Shown: positions 17,381 through 27,069 of the stretch, one piece after another
How positions within the stretch are numbered: position 1 is the first letter of the stretch
How the letters are laid out: every line of letters starts with the position of its first letter
Source of the DNA: CAVOKN01 sp963696505
GTDB lineage: Bacteria > Pseudomonadota > Gammaproteobacteria > Burkholderiales > Rhodocyclaceae
Reading direction: 5' to 3'
Length of the DNA: 64,000 bases
Assembly (NCBI GenBank): GCA_963696505.1
Contig: CAVOKN010000023.1
Location: forward strand, 248,001 to 312,000
Made by a program: the position numbers and the translations under genes
Notes under the pieces: generated by a model
Told to the model about the DNA's origin: nothing
Seen by the model: the letters and a program-made list of their open reading frames with translations, nothing else
The model's database searches: none

Positions 17381-18691
17381 ATGCGCATGAACACGAGACT
17401 GGGCGCCCTGCTGGCTGCCCTGGCACTGGCTGCCGCCGGCCCCGCCCTGGCGGCGACGGCAAAGAAGCCGGTGCCGAAGAAGCCCGCCCCGGCCAAGGCT
17501 GCCGCCCCGGCCCCCGAGGCAAGCAGAGAGATCGATCTGGTGCATCGACTGCCCGCCGACAAGGCCGATCAGTTGCGCAAACTGGTGGATCGCTTCAACG
17601 CCGGTTCCGAGCACAAGATCGTGCTGGCGCAGCGGGACTGGGCCGAGGGCGCCCTGCCGGCACTGACTTTGGTCGCGGCCGACGACAAGGCGCGCTTCCT
17701 CGACGGCAAGCCACGCTACAGGCCGGTCCATCAGGTGATGAAGGAGGCGGGCGAGCCGCTTCAGACCATGAAGCCGATGGGACTCGCGAATCCTTCGCTA
17801 TTGGATGCGAAGGGCAACGTGCTGGGCCTGCCGATCGGCCTGGGCACGCCCATCATGTTTTACAACCGCGACGCCTTCAAGAAGGCCGGGCTCGATCCGG
17901 AGCAGCCGCCCAAGACCTGGTGGGATCTGCAGCAGGCCCTGGGCAAGCTCTACGACGCGGGCTTCGGCTGCCCTTACGCCTCGTCCCATCCGGGAAAGGT
18001 CCATGTCGAGAACGTCAGCGCCTGGCACAACGAGCCGGTGGCGGCGGGCGCCAAGCGCGAAGGGCCGCTGGTGGTGAACAATATGCTGATGGTCAAGCAC
18101 CTGGCGATGATGTCCAGCTGGTACAAGAGCCGCTACCTGCACATCTTCGGCGCGGGCGACGAGGCCGACGCCAAGTTCGCGCTGGGGGAATGCGCCGTGC
18201 TCACCACCCCTTCCGATCGTTTTCCGACGCTCACGCGCTTCGCCAAGTTCCCGGTCGGCGTGGCGACCCTGCCCTATCACGACGACATTCCCGGTGCGCC
18301 CCAGAACACGCTGGCGGATGGCGCCGTGCTCTGGGTGGCGCAGGGGCGAAAGCCGGCCGAGTACAAGACCATCGCCAAGTTCCTGCGCTTCATGCTGACG
18401 CCCGAGTCCCAGGTGGAATGGCAGATCAATGCCGGCTACCTGCCGCTGAACCGGGCCGGCGTGCTGGCGGCATCGAGCGATCTGCTGAAGAGCGAACTGA
18501 TCCACATCCGTACCGCCGTCGATCAGCTCATCCGCAAGCCACCGACCGAGGCGTCCAAGGCGAGCGGTTATGCCGATCGCGCCGATGTGCGGCGCATCCT
18601 GGACGAGGAACTCGACGCGGTGTGGCGCGGCACTACACCCCCGAAGGCGGCGCTGGACTCGGCGGTGGCGCGCTCGCGCAACCTGAAGTAA
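17381..18691 (+). CDS. ABC transporter substrate-binding protein (UgpB-like), orphan
   Basis: 436 residues. A signal peptide (MRMNTRLGALLAALALAAAGPALA) is followed by a Lys/Pro/Ala-rich linker and a type-1 extracellular solute-binding fold, resembling glycerol-3-phosphate or sugar binding proteins (LGLPIGLGTPIMFYNRDAFKKAGLDPEQPPKTW region, FLRFMLTPESQVEWQINAGYLPLN region). No permease or ATPase genes accompany it, so it must share a transporter elsewhere or work as a sensor partner. GAGG lies upstream of the ATG. The substrate cannot be read from sequence; a glycerol kinase gene lies 16 kb away but is not linked. Confidence 0.85.
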   Translation: MRMNTRLGALLAALALAAAGPALAATAKKPVPKKPAPAKAAAPAPEASREIDLVHRLPADKADQLRKLVDRFNAGSEHKIVLAQRDWAEGALPALTLVAADDKARFLDGKPRYRPVHQVMKEAGEPLQTMKPMGLANPSLLDAKGNVLGLPIGLGTPIMFYNRDAFKKAGLDPEQPPKTWWDLQQALGKLYDAGFGCPYASSHPGKVHVENVSAWHNEPVAAGAKREGPLVVNNMLMVKHLAMMSSWYKSRYLHIFGAGDEADAKFALGECAVLTTPSDRFPTLTRFAKFPVGVATLPYHDDIPGAPQNTLADGAVLWVAQGRKPAEYKTIAKFLRFMLTPESQVEWQINAGYLPLNRAGVLAASSDLLKSELIHIRTAVDQLIRKPPTEASKASGYADRADVRRILDEELDAVWRGTTPPKAALDSAVARSRNLK

Positions 18692-18700
18692 GGATCGCGG

Positions 18701-20227
18701 CTATCTCCACCAGGCGGCGCGCAGCGTAACGCCGCCCCGGGCATTCGGCCGCGCGTCGAAGCTGCCGCCCGACAGCAGCGTGCGCTCGCGTGCCGCGGCG
18801 AGCACGGGCTCGCCCCCGCTCGCCGCCGGCGCCCCGGCCGCCGCCTGCTGCTCGATGTCCAGCCAGATGGATGCCTCGTCGCTGGCCAGGCGCACGCGTA
18901 CCTGTTCGCCGTTGCCGAGCCGGCTCAGGTCGCGGCACGCCTCCTCCAGCACCCGGTAGACGATGATCTTGAGGGGCTGGGGAACGTCGGCTTCGTCCAG
19001 TTCGATCGCGAGCTGCGCCGCGATTTCCGGGTGCAGGCGGGAAAACTCGCGGCAGAACCATTCGACGGTAGCCACCAGGCCCAGTTCGTCCAGGCTCGAC
19101 GGGCGCAGATTGAGGGCGACCGAGCGCACCTCGTTGATCGCGTCCTTGACGGCCTGCACCATGGGCTGGAGGGCCGCCGCATCGCCCTTGCCCCGGGCGG
19201 ACAACTGGCGCGCCGCGTGCTCGACGCTCATCTTCACCGCCGACAGGGTCTGAGCCACGCCCTCGTGCAGATCGAAGGCGATCTTCTTCTTCTCGTCCTC
19301 CTGCGTGCTCAGCATGCGCGCCGAAATCTGCTCCAGCGCCGCAGTGTGCTCGCGGATCTCCCGCTGCTGCCGGTTGATGATGCTTTCTGCGTACTGGACG
19401 ACCATCAGCAGGGCGACGTAGAGCAGCGCCATGATCAGCACCGCGCCGCCGATGATCTGCCACTGCGCCATCTCGACCTCCTCGATCATCGGATTGACGT
19501 CGGTGTAGAGCTCGAAAACGCCGCGCGGCGCCTCGTCCGGCTCACCTCGGATCGGGACGTAGGTCTGGATCAGGTTGTCCGATTCCGACTCGGCGTCGAA
19601 GACGTTGAAGCTGTCGCGATAGACCAGCTTGCTCGCCACCGTGCCGGCCATTGCTGCCTGGAACCCCGGATTTTCCGGTTGCCGCCTGCCTACCGAGGCC
19701 TTTCGCGTGGCATAGACCACGAGGCCGTCCCGGCCGTAGATCTTGATCCGCGCCACCGACTTGACGCGCATCAGGTCGTCGATCTCGTGAGCCAGGGCCG
19801 GAGCGAGGGGCAATCGGCCAAGTTCGGCTGCAGGAGCCTTGCCCGCCTCGTCGAGAAACTGGACCAGCTCCGGCCGTACGGCCTGGAGGGCCGCTTCGGT
19901 GAGGGCGACGTTGCCCGATTCACCGAACTCGACCAGTTCCCGAATGGTGATATGGCGGAAATACGCGGTGAGCGCCACCGCCGCCGCCACGATGCAGACG
20001 AAGCTGGCGACCGAGAAATAGCGGATGATGCGGAACATGTCCTGCGACGCCCTGGCATGGGCGGGGCGAAGCGGGCGTGCCGAAGCGTCGGGCTGTTCCT
20101 TCTCCGGCTGCGTGGCCGCACCGGTGCTCAGACCCAAGGATGCGACAACCTCGGGCATACCGTCGGTGCGCAGTGGAAGCTGTACCATGCTTGCCTGCTC
20201 CTTAGTAGTGGCCTCTTGTTGGCGCAT
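18701..20227 (-). CDS. NarX-type sensor kinase with degenerate ATP-binding domain
   Basis: 508 residues from ATG 20227, which has GGAGGAG 6 bp upstream; ATG 20188 with AAGGAG is an alternative. Architecture: an N-terminal cytoplasmic tail, TM1 (IRYFSVASFVCIVAAAVALTAYF region), a periplasmic sensor domain of about 170 residues, TM2 (IIGGAVLIMALLYVALLMVV), and a HisKA_3 dimerisation helix with the phosphoacceptor His (IAFDLHEGVAQTL). The conserved NLRPSSLDELGL follows. The catalytic domain is abnormal: the N-box has no Asn (EEACRDLSRLG), the DxGxG motif is absent and GLGL is replaced. It may be a pseudokinase acting by heterodimerisation or as a phosphatase. Located just before the Sco1/multicopper oxidase region. 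Confidence 0.85.
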   Translation of the reverse strand: MRQQEATTKEQASMVQLPLRTDGMPEVVASLGLSTGAATQPEKEQPDASARPLRPAHARASQDMFRIIRYFSVASFVCIVAAAVALTAYFRHITIRELVEFGESGNVALTEAALQAVRPELVQFLDEAGKAPAAELGRLPLAPALAHEIDDLMRVKSVARIKIYGRDGLVVYATRKASVGRRQPENPGFQAAMAGTVASKLVYRDSFNVFDAESESDNLIQTYVPIRGEPDEAPRGVFELYTDVNPMIEEVEMAQWQIIGGAVLIMALLYVALLMVVQYAESIINRQQREIREHTAALEQISARMLSTQEDEKKKIAFDLHEGVAQTLSAVKMSVEHAARQLSARGKGDAAALQPMVQAVKDAINEVRSVALNLRPSSLDELGLVATVEWFCREFSRLHPEIAAQLAIELDEADVPQPLKIIVYRVLEEACRDLSRLGNGEQVRVRLASDEASIWLDIEQQAAAGAPAASGGEPVLAAARERTLLSGGSFDARPNARGGVTLRAAWWR

Positions 20228-20419
20228 TCTAGGCTCCTCCGGCCGCCGGATTACCACCCTCCCCGCAAGAGTAGGTGTTTACCTGAGTAGGGCTGGCCCG
20301 ACAAGCGACGATAACAAGGGTTTTCGCCGCGGCGCCGGAATTGAAGACATTGCGGGAAAACCCGCATTTCCCTAATGGTCGATTTCAGTATAGTGTCGCC
20401 GTGGCCGTAAGGCCTTTCG

Positions 20420-21064
20420 ATGATGCCGATGAAAACCGCTCTCGTTCATGCCCTTGTCCTTGCCGTGGCGACCGCCTTTGCCGGTGCCGCGCGCGCGGAC
20501 ATCTATGGCCACGTGGATGAGGACGGCGAAATCCATCTGGCCAACCATCCGACTTCGGACGGCTTCGAAGTCTGGGCGCAGTCGCCGCGCGAGCGCGCCA
20601 GGCAGCCCGAGGCGGGCGGCGACGCGCCGGCCGCGGTTCGCGTCGAGCCGCTGGCGGCGATGCGCGCCCGCTACCATCCCATGGTCCAGGAGGCGGCCCG
20701 CACCTACGAGCTGGAACCCGCACTCTTGCACGCGGTGATTTCCGTCGAGTCGGCGTACAACCCCAATGCCAAGTCGCGCAAGGGAGCCTCGGGCCTGATG
20801 CAGCTCATGCCCGACACGGCACGGCGCTACGGCGTTGCCGACATCTTCGATCCGGTGCAGAACATCCGTGGCGGCGCCCGTTACCTGCGGGATCTGCTGC
20901 GCATGTTCAACAACGACATGAAACTCGCGCTGGCGGCCTACAACGCCGGCGAGAATGCCGTCGTGCGCCACGGCAAGATCCCGCCCTACCAGGAAACCGT
21001 GGCCTACGTCCCCAAGGTCCTGGCCTTCTACAAGAAACTGGGCGCGCTCAAGCTGGATAGCTGA
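20420..21064 (+). CDS. Lytic transglycosylase, SLT domain, exported
   Basis: 214 residues. The signal peptide ends near ARA|D; residues 24-60 resemble the DUF4124-type strand region (IYGHVDEDGEIHLANHP). The C-terminal 110 residues are the lysozyme-like SLT domain with catalytic Glu in LHAVISVESAYNPNAKS, GLMQLMPDTARRYGV and LALAAYNAGENAV. It cleaves peptidoglycan glycan strands; such small enzymes often make room for cell-envelope machines such as pili or secretion systems. The ATG at 20429 (third codon) is an alternative start. It is divergent from the degenerate kinase. Confidence 0.9.
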   Translation: MMPMKTALVHALVLAVATAFAGAARADIYGHVDEDGEIHLANHPTSDGFEVWAQSPRERARQPEAGGDAPAAVRVEPLAAMRARYHPMVQEAARTYELEPALLHAVISVESAYNPNAKSRKGASGLMQLMPDTARRYGVADIFDPVQNIRGGARYLRDLLRMFNNDMKLALAAYNAGENAVVRHGKIPPYQETVAYVPKVLAFYKKLGALKLDS

Positions 21065-21085
21065 GCCGCAGGGCCGGGAACGGCC

Positions 21086-21199
21086 CTCCCGCGGCGGGTG
21101 CGTGCCCGTTCACGCAGGTTGCGCCATGCGCACCGCCCGATCTCCCGCGGCGGGCGAACTTCCGTTGGTCTCGTAGGGTGCGCCGTGCGCACCGCCCGG
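21086..21199. repeat. Imperfect ~58-bp duplication with GGTGCGC...GCGCACC hairpins
   Basis: Two similar blocks each begin CTCCCGCGGCGGG and end in a hairpin-forming GGTTGCGCCATGCGCACC or GGGTGCGCCGTGCGCACC (21117-21139 and 21176-21199). It lies between two convergent genes, so it may also act as a bidirectional terminator. The hairpin core is a dispersed type common in betaproteobacterial intergenic DNA. Confidence 0.55.
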
Positions 21200-21204
21200 C
21201 AGGC

Positions 21205-21852
21205 CTATGACTTCGCCGCGGCGAGACTCCGGTATTCCTTGACGATGTCGTCCGGTGTCGCGAAGCCGTCCAGGCGCACCCAGGGCTTGCCGGGCGCCAG
21301 CCGCACGAAGGTGACCGGGAGGTGGTTCATCTTGTCGCCGCGGTAGGCGTCGAAGGCCTTCTGCACGGCGACGCTCGCCTCGACCGTGCCGGTGTAGAAC
21401 TGCCACTGCGATCCGGCGGAGTAGCGCTTGGCGTACTCGCGCATCCGCGCCGGGGTGTCCTGCTCCGGATCGATCGAAACCGAGACCATGCGCAGCTTGT
21501 CGCGGTCGGGCCCGAGGCGGTTCTGCACCTCGGCGAAGGTCTGGGTCATCACCGGGCAGATGGCGGTGCAGGTGGTGTAGATGAAATTGAGGATCACCGG
21601 CTTGCCGTCGTCGATGTCCTTCTGGAACGGCACCTTGGCCCCGTCGGCGCGCACCACGGTGACGGCGGGCAGCTTGTAGGTGGCGGTGCTGCGCACGAAG
21701 GCCGCCTTGGGCGGCATCGGATGCATGTGCTGGGCGTGGGGGTCGGCGGGCTCGCCGGCCGCGGCGGAAACGCCGGTGCCCAGGGCGAGGAGCAGGCCGG
21801 CGCAAACGCTTGCCCGGACGGCCGGGCCTCGGGAAGGACGGGGGAAGGTCAT
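21205..21852 (-). CDS. SCO1/SenC-family copper chaperone
   Basis: 215 residues, thioredoxin fold with an N-terminal signal or anchor (SVCAGLLLALGTGVSAAAG). The copper site CxxxC is in YTTCTAICPVMT and the conserved distal His is in DKMNHLPVTF. An extra HAQHMHPMPP segment just after the signal peptide could also bind copper. Sco proteins deliver Cu(I) to cytochrome oxidase CuA or other periplasmic cuproenzymes. Here the gene diverges from the multicopper oxidase locus across a 455-bp region, so loading of that oxidase is a plausible job (inference); no cytochrome oxidase genes are in the window. Confidence 0.9.
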   Translation of the reverse strand: MTFPRPSRGPAVRASVCAGLLLALGTGVSAAAGEPADPHAQHMHPMPPKAAFVRSTATYKLPAVTVVRADGAKVPFQKDIDDGKPVILNFIYTTCTAICPVMTQTFAEVQNRLGPDRDKLRMVSVSIDPEQDTPARMREYAKRYSAGSQWQFYTGTVEASVAVQKAFDAYRGDKMNHLPVTFVRLAPGKPWVRLDGFATPDDIVKEYRSLAAAKS

Positions 21853-22307
21853 TGCAGTTCTCCAGGAATTCCAAGCTTCGGGATTATCTGTGCAGTCGAA
21901 GCGATCGCCAATGCCTTTGGTCACGCTTGCTGCCGCACCGGGGAGCGCCACGGCGCCCGCGCACCGCTTGCGCTCGCCAGGGAGCCGCTTTCCCGGTACT
22001 GACTTTTGTCGCCGCCCCGCCCGCAAGGTTCCTCGCCGCGCGCAGGTTCTTCCCGAACTCCCGCCGCCCCAGGCGGCGGGCCCGACCGTCCGTGCAATGT
22101 GACGCAATTCACGACCCTACCGCGAAGGTAGGGTTTTCCTCCATCAAGTTGGGGGTATTACCCCAGTGCGACAGATTGACGCGGCAGCGATACTCGCAGC
22201 GTATGCGGGAGGAGTCTTTTTTGCCGCGCGGGGCGGAGTGCAATGGCATACGCAGCCGTGCTCGCGGCGACTCGCGTCGATCAAGTGGATTACGAGAGGA
22301 GATCAGC
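21853..22307. promoter_or_regulatory. Divergent control region between sco and the multicopper oxidase locus
   Basis: No gene is seen in these 455 bp. It contains an 8-bp perfect inverted repeat ACCCTACC/GGTAGGGT (22114-22134) and a palindrome GGGGTATTACCCC (22152-22164). A -35-like TTGACG follows at 22176, 12 bp after the palindrome, with a weak -10 near 22200. Sites immediately upstream of a -35 fit an activator. The ribosome-binding site GAGAGGAG precedes the first gene. Confidence 0.5.
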
Positions 22308-22583
22308 ATGAAGAAGCGGAAATTCAGCATCAGCGCAATGTCAGTGATGACGACAGCACTTCTGTCGCTGGCAGGCAATCTCGCCTTTGCCGCACCGGCC
22401 CCGTTGACGCCGGGGCAGGCCGCGAAGGCGGAGGTGGTCCGCAAGCAGAAGGAGCAGCAGGTCACGCCCGCAGAGCGCAAGGCAGCGGCGGATTGGCTCA
22501 AGGCGGAAAGACGGAAGGTCTATGAGGCCAAGCAGGCCGCTCTCAAGTCGAATCCGGGTGGAACAAATAGACCGCATCACTGA
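22308..22583 (+). CDS. Small exported basic protein upstream of the multicopper oxidase
   Basis: 91 residues. Signal peptide MKKRKFSISAMSVMTTALLSLAGNLAFA, then a short Lys/Ala/Gln-rich helix-like mature part (QAAKAEVVRKQKEQQV, AADWLKAERRKVYEAKQAAL) and a tail NRPHH. I do not recognise a family. A good ribosome-binding site (GAGAGGAG) precedes the ATG and only 12 bp separate its stop from the multicopper oxidase start, so it is probably cotranscribed. A role as a periplasmic helper or metal-handling peptide is possible but unsupported. Confidence 0.75.
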   Translation: MKKRKFSISAMSVMTTALLSLAGNLAFAAPAPLTPGQAAKAEVVRKQKEQQVTPAERKAAADWLKAERRKVYEAKQAALKSNPGGTNRPHH

Positions 22584-22595
22584 ATCGGAGGAAGC

Positions 22596-25500
22596 ATGAA
22601 CACGCGAAGAAATACGGATATGCGGAGATTCGGGCAGATGCTGGCCCTGCTCTGCCTCTGCGGCATCCCGCAGCTTGCGGGGGCGGGAACCGCACCGCCG
22701 GTACCGACCGGTCCGCTTGACGCTGTCAATCGGCAAGGCGGACTACTACACGACGGCCAACTGGGCCAACAGCCCGCCGCTGGCCAAGTTCGTTGACACA
22801 CTGCCGCGTCTCGGATGCAGCACAGCAACAATCTGGGACAGATGCTTCCGGTAGCCGTACCGGATACCACCACGTACCCGGGTTCGGACTACTACATCAT
22901 CGAGCTGCGCGAGTACTTCGAGAAGATGCACAGCGACCTCAACCCGACCAAGCTGCGCGGTTATGTGCAGGTCGATGCCGCCGGGTGCCGTCGTCGCACC
23001 GATTCACTACCTCGGCCCGATCATCGTCGCCCAGCGCGACCGGCCGGTGCGCATCAAGTTCACCAACAGGCTTCCCGCTGGCGCAGCCGGCGACCTCTTC
23101 ATCCCGGTCGACGAATCGGTCATGGGAGCCGGCACCGGGCCGGCTGCGCTTGGCGCAAGCCGTGGAACGGGTGCACCATGCGACAATACCGTCGAGGGGA
23201 ACACCTGCGCCAAGTTCACCCAGAACCGCGCCGCCATCCACCTGCACGGCGGCCGCACGCCCTGGATCAGCGACGGTACGCCGCACCAGTGGATCACTCC
23301 GGTTGAAGAAGTCACGCCCTTCACCAAGGGTGTCAGCCTGCAGAATGTCCCCGACATGCCCGATCCGGGCGACGGCTCGACCACCTATTACTACACCAAC
23401 GAGCAGAGCGCTCGTCTGATGTTCTACCACGACCATGCTTTCGGCATCACCCGGCTCAACGTCTATGCCGGCGAAGCCGCAGGCTACGTGATCACCGACA
23501 AGTAGGAGCAGGACCTGGTCGCCCGCGGCCTGATCCCGGCCGACCAGATTCCGCTGATCATCCAGGACAAGACCTTCGTCGATGCGACGCCCACGACGAA
23601 GTACATCTACAACCCCGATCGACTGGCAGATTGTTCAGGACCTACGGCCGATCACGGTGCCCAAGGTTCGCGAAACCGATCCGCTCTGGAACTGGGGAAG
23701 CGGCGCGCCTGATGCCAACGGCGTTCGTCCGCCGGTGACCGGCGACCTCTGGCTGCCCCACGTTTACATGCCGGCCCAGAACCCGCTCGCCGGGTCCGGC
23801 GGCGTCAACCCCTTCGGCCGCTGGATGTACGGCCCCTGGTTCTATCCGGCAACGAGCGTCACTCATGGCCCGGTCGCCAACCCGTACTACGATGCGGACT
23901 GCGGCAGCCCGTTCCCGGCAGTCTATGCCAAATGCACTACCCCCGGACAGCCGCCGCAGATCCCGGGAACGCCCAACGTTTCCATGGGTATGGAAGCCTT
24001 CCAGGACAGCGCCGTGGTCAACGGCACCGTCTTCCCGACTCTGACTGTCGATCCGCGCGCCTATCGCTTCCGCATCCTGAATGCCGCCAGCGACCGCTTC
24101 CAGAACCTGTCGTTCTATGTGGCCGACTCAACCCGGGCAATACCAGTCCTGACGCACGGCGGCAGCCGCAGGCAAATCCAATCTGACCGAAGTCAAGATG
24201 GCACCGGCATCGGCTGATCTTGCAGCAGCTGGAAACTGGCCGGCAGACTGGCCGGTGGATGGCCGCGCCGGCGGGTTCCTGACCCCGGCGCCTGTACAAA
24301 CTCGGCACCGCAACTGCTCCGAACTGGTTGCACCAATCTGGGCCCCAGCTTCCTGCAGATCGGCACCGAAGGTGGATTCCTGCCGCAACCGACCGTCCGC
24401 GCACCCCAGCCGGTCACCTACATCACCGATCCGACCGCCTTCTGGGTGGGTATCGTTGACAAGACCGGCTTGGCGCTGGGCCCCGCGGAGCGTGCCGATG
24501 TCATCGTCGATTTCAGCCAGTATGCCGGCAAGACCCTGATTCTCTACAACGACGCTCCGGCGGCGTGGCCCGCCCGGGTGCCCGGCTACGACTACTACAC
24601 CGGCGCACCCGACATGCGCGATTCAGGCGGCTACGGCACGGGCGGCACCTGGGATCCGGTCACCGGAACCTGGGTCGGTGGCACCGGCCCACTTCCTGGC
24701 TAAAGCCCCGAACACCCGCACCGTGATGCAGGTCATCGTCCGACTGATGCCGGCAATGCCCCTGCTATACCTTCGTACAGCAGGCCGCGCTGGAAGCAGA
24801 GTTCACTGATCGAGCTGCACGTACCCACGGAATCGCGGCTTGAATCCCGCCACCGGCAAGACTCTGTTCGAGCGGGCGCAGGATCCGATCATCGTCGGTC
24901 AGCCGGCGTACAGCCCGCCTATCCCAACTCCTACTTCCCGCCCAACTACCCCTGGGAAGGCGTGAATCAGATCAACGATCATTTCCTCAAGTTCGTGACC
25001 GTGGCCGGCCAGCCGGTACAGATGCCGACGGAACCGAAAGGGATTCATGACGAGATGGGCGCCTCCTTCGACCCGGAATACGGTCGCATGAGCGGCAACC
25101 TCGCCATGCAACTGCCCAACCCGACTACCCTCAATGCGCTGCTGGTCCTGTACGGCTTCTCCGACATCCCGACTGAAACCGTCAATAACTCTCCGACGGT
25201 GAACGTCGAAGTGCGTGGGCAGCGGCACCGACCCTGATACCCTGGCAGGTGGCCGACGGCACCCAGATCTGGAAGATCTCGCACAACGGCGTCGATACTC
25301 ACCCGATCCACTTCCACATCTTCGACGTGCAGTTGATCAACCGCGTCGGCTGGGACGGTCAGATCGCCCTTCCCGAAGCCAACGAACTCGGCTGGAAAGA
25401 AACCGTCAAGATCAGCCCGCTGATGGACACCATCGTCGCCGTGCGGCCGCGCGCTCCGGCTCTGCCCTTCGGCATCCCGAAGAGCCTGCGTCCGCTCAAC

Positions 25501-26965
25501 CCGGCCATTCCGATCGATTCGGCAATGGGATTCACCAATCCGACGCCGGGCAGCGACTGGTCGCTGGGGCAATCGTTCCTGAACAACGCCAGCATATTCG
25601 GCTTCAACAGCGTCAACTGGAAGACCGGGCAGACCTATCCGGCCAACAACCCGACCTACCCGTACCCGAACTACAAGGGCATCGTCACCAACGTGCTGTA
25701 CGACTTCGGTTGGGAGTACGTCTGGCACTGCCACATCCTGAGCCATGAAGAGATGGACATGATGCGGCCGATCGTGCTGAACGTGCCGACCGCTGCTCCC
25801 GGGTTCGCCGTCTCCTCTGACCGCCACCGCCCCCGCTGATGACGGGTCTCCCTGCAGTGGCTCGACCTCACTCCGGTGGATTACGTCAACAAGAAGTAGG
25901 TTTTAGACCAGACGCGCCGAGATCGGTTTCCGCGTCGAGCGCGCCCTGGGCTTCGAGACGTTCCAGGTGGTGGGTCTGGCCTTGGCGAACACGAACACGT
26001 TTGTGGATACGCTGGCGGCACCGGACACCTTCTACCGGTACCGCGTCACCGCATACAACGCCTCCGGCGAAGCGGTGTCGAACATCGTTGAGGTAGGGCC
26101 CAAGGATGTCACGGCGCCGACGGTTTCCGCTGTCGTCTCGCCTGCGCCGAACGCAGCCGGCTGGAATAACCAGGCCGTCACGGTGACGCTGACCGCTGTC
26201 GACCAGGGAGACCTGCCGATCTCCGGTGTCGCCTCCATCACTTACAGCATCAACGGCGGAACCGGCGTCACGGTACCCGGCAGCACGGTCACCCTGCCGA
26301 GCACCACTTTCCCACAAGGCACGTCCAACATAACGTTCTCGGCCGCTGACCAGGCTGGAAACGTCAGTGCGACTCAGACCCTGACTGTCAATGTGGACAG
26401 CACCTTGCCCACCCTGACATTCGGAGCCAAGACGCCTGCGGCCAATGCGGCCGGCTGGAACAACACGCCGGTCAGCATTTCCTACACCGCTGCCGACCTC
26501 GTCTCCAGTGTGGCGTCCTCCGTCCCGGTCAGCCCGCTCAGCTTCACAGCCCAGGGTGCCAACCAGACCCAGGCAGTGACGGTGACCGACGTGGCCGGCA
26601 ACAGCGCAGTGTTTACCTCGCCGACGGTGAGCATCGATCTGGTCGCTCCGGCCGTCACGGCTACCGCGGTGCCGGCCATTGCCCTGCGCGGCGGCGGCAC
26701 CAGGACGGTACGGGTCTCGGGGACGATTACCGATGCCCTTTCCCGCGCAACCAGTACCGGCACCTGGAGGCTGACGGACAGCAAGAGCGCAACCGTCGTG
26801 ACCGGGACGTTCACGATCAATGCAACGACCGGGGCATACACGTTCCAGCGCAACATCTCGCGGTCCAACACGGGGCTTACCCCCCGGGTCTACACCTTCA
26901 CCGTAACGGGAACTGACAATGCCGGCAATGTGAGGACCGCCACCACGACATTCACGGTGCTGTAA
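22596..26965 (+). pseudogene. mofA: MofA-like multicopper oxidase with Fn3/Ig-like C-terminus, frameshifted
   Basis: A ~1,450-residue exported oxidase, read in several frames. After a signal peptide come all four copper signatures: HLHGG (23239), YHDHAFG (23428), HPIHFHIF (25300) and HCHILSHEEMDMM (25726). They predict one type 1 and one trinuclear copper centre. From about 25890 to the stop there is a fibronectin-III-like segment and two or more Ig/OmpL47-like repeats (PNAAGWNNQAVTV, AANAAGWNNTPVSI). At least six frame changes and an in-frame TAG at 23503 interrupt it, yet conserved sequence continues across each, so sequencing errors are more likely than decay. Size, copper motifs and the following FKBP and cytochrome genes match Leptothrix mofA, a putative Mn(II) oxidase. 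The start has GGAGGAA 4 bp upstream. Confidence 0.8.
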
Positions 26966-26992
26966 GCGAACGAGCGGTAACTGCTGAGCTAT

Positions 26993-27026
26993 GCGGGGAG
27001 GGAGCAATCCCTCCCCGCCTTTTTTT
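26993..27026 (+). terminator. Strong intrinsic terminator between mofA-like and mofB-like genes
   Basis: A perfect 11-bp stem (arm GCGGGGAGGGA) with a GCAA tetraloop is followed by C and seven T residues. It lies 28 bp after the oxidase stop and 44 bp before the isomerase start. Unless antiterminated, it would reduce transcription into the downstream genes. Confidence 0.85.
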
Positions 27027-27069
27027 GCTACATTCGCTTCCGCGAAGACTCACCCTGGAGGCAAGACCA

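Noticed and set aside
22596..25839. Reading each multicopper oxidase fragment as a separate gene
   Set aside because: Fragments abut and together give one protein with copper motifs in the canonical order, so one frameshifted gene is simpler.
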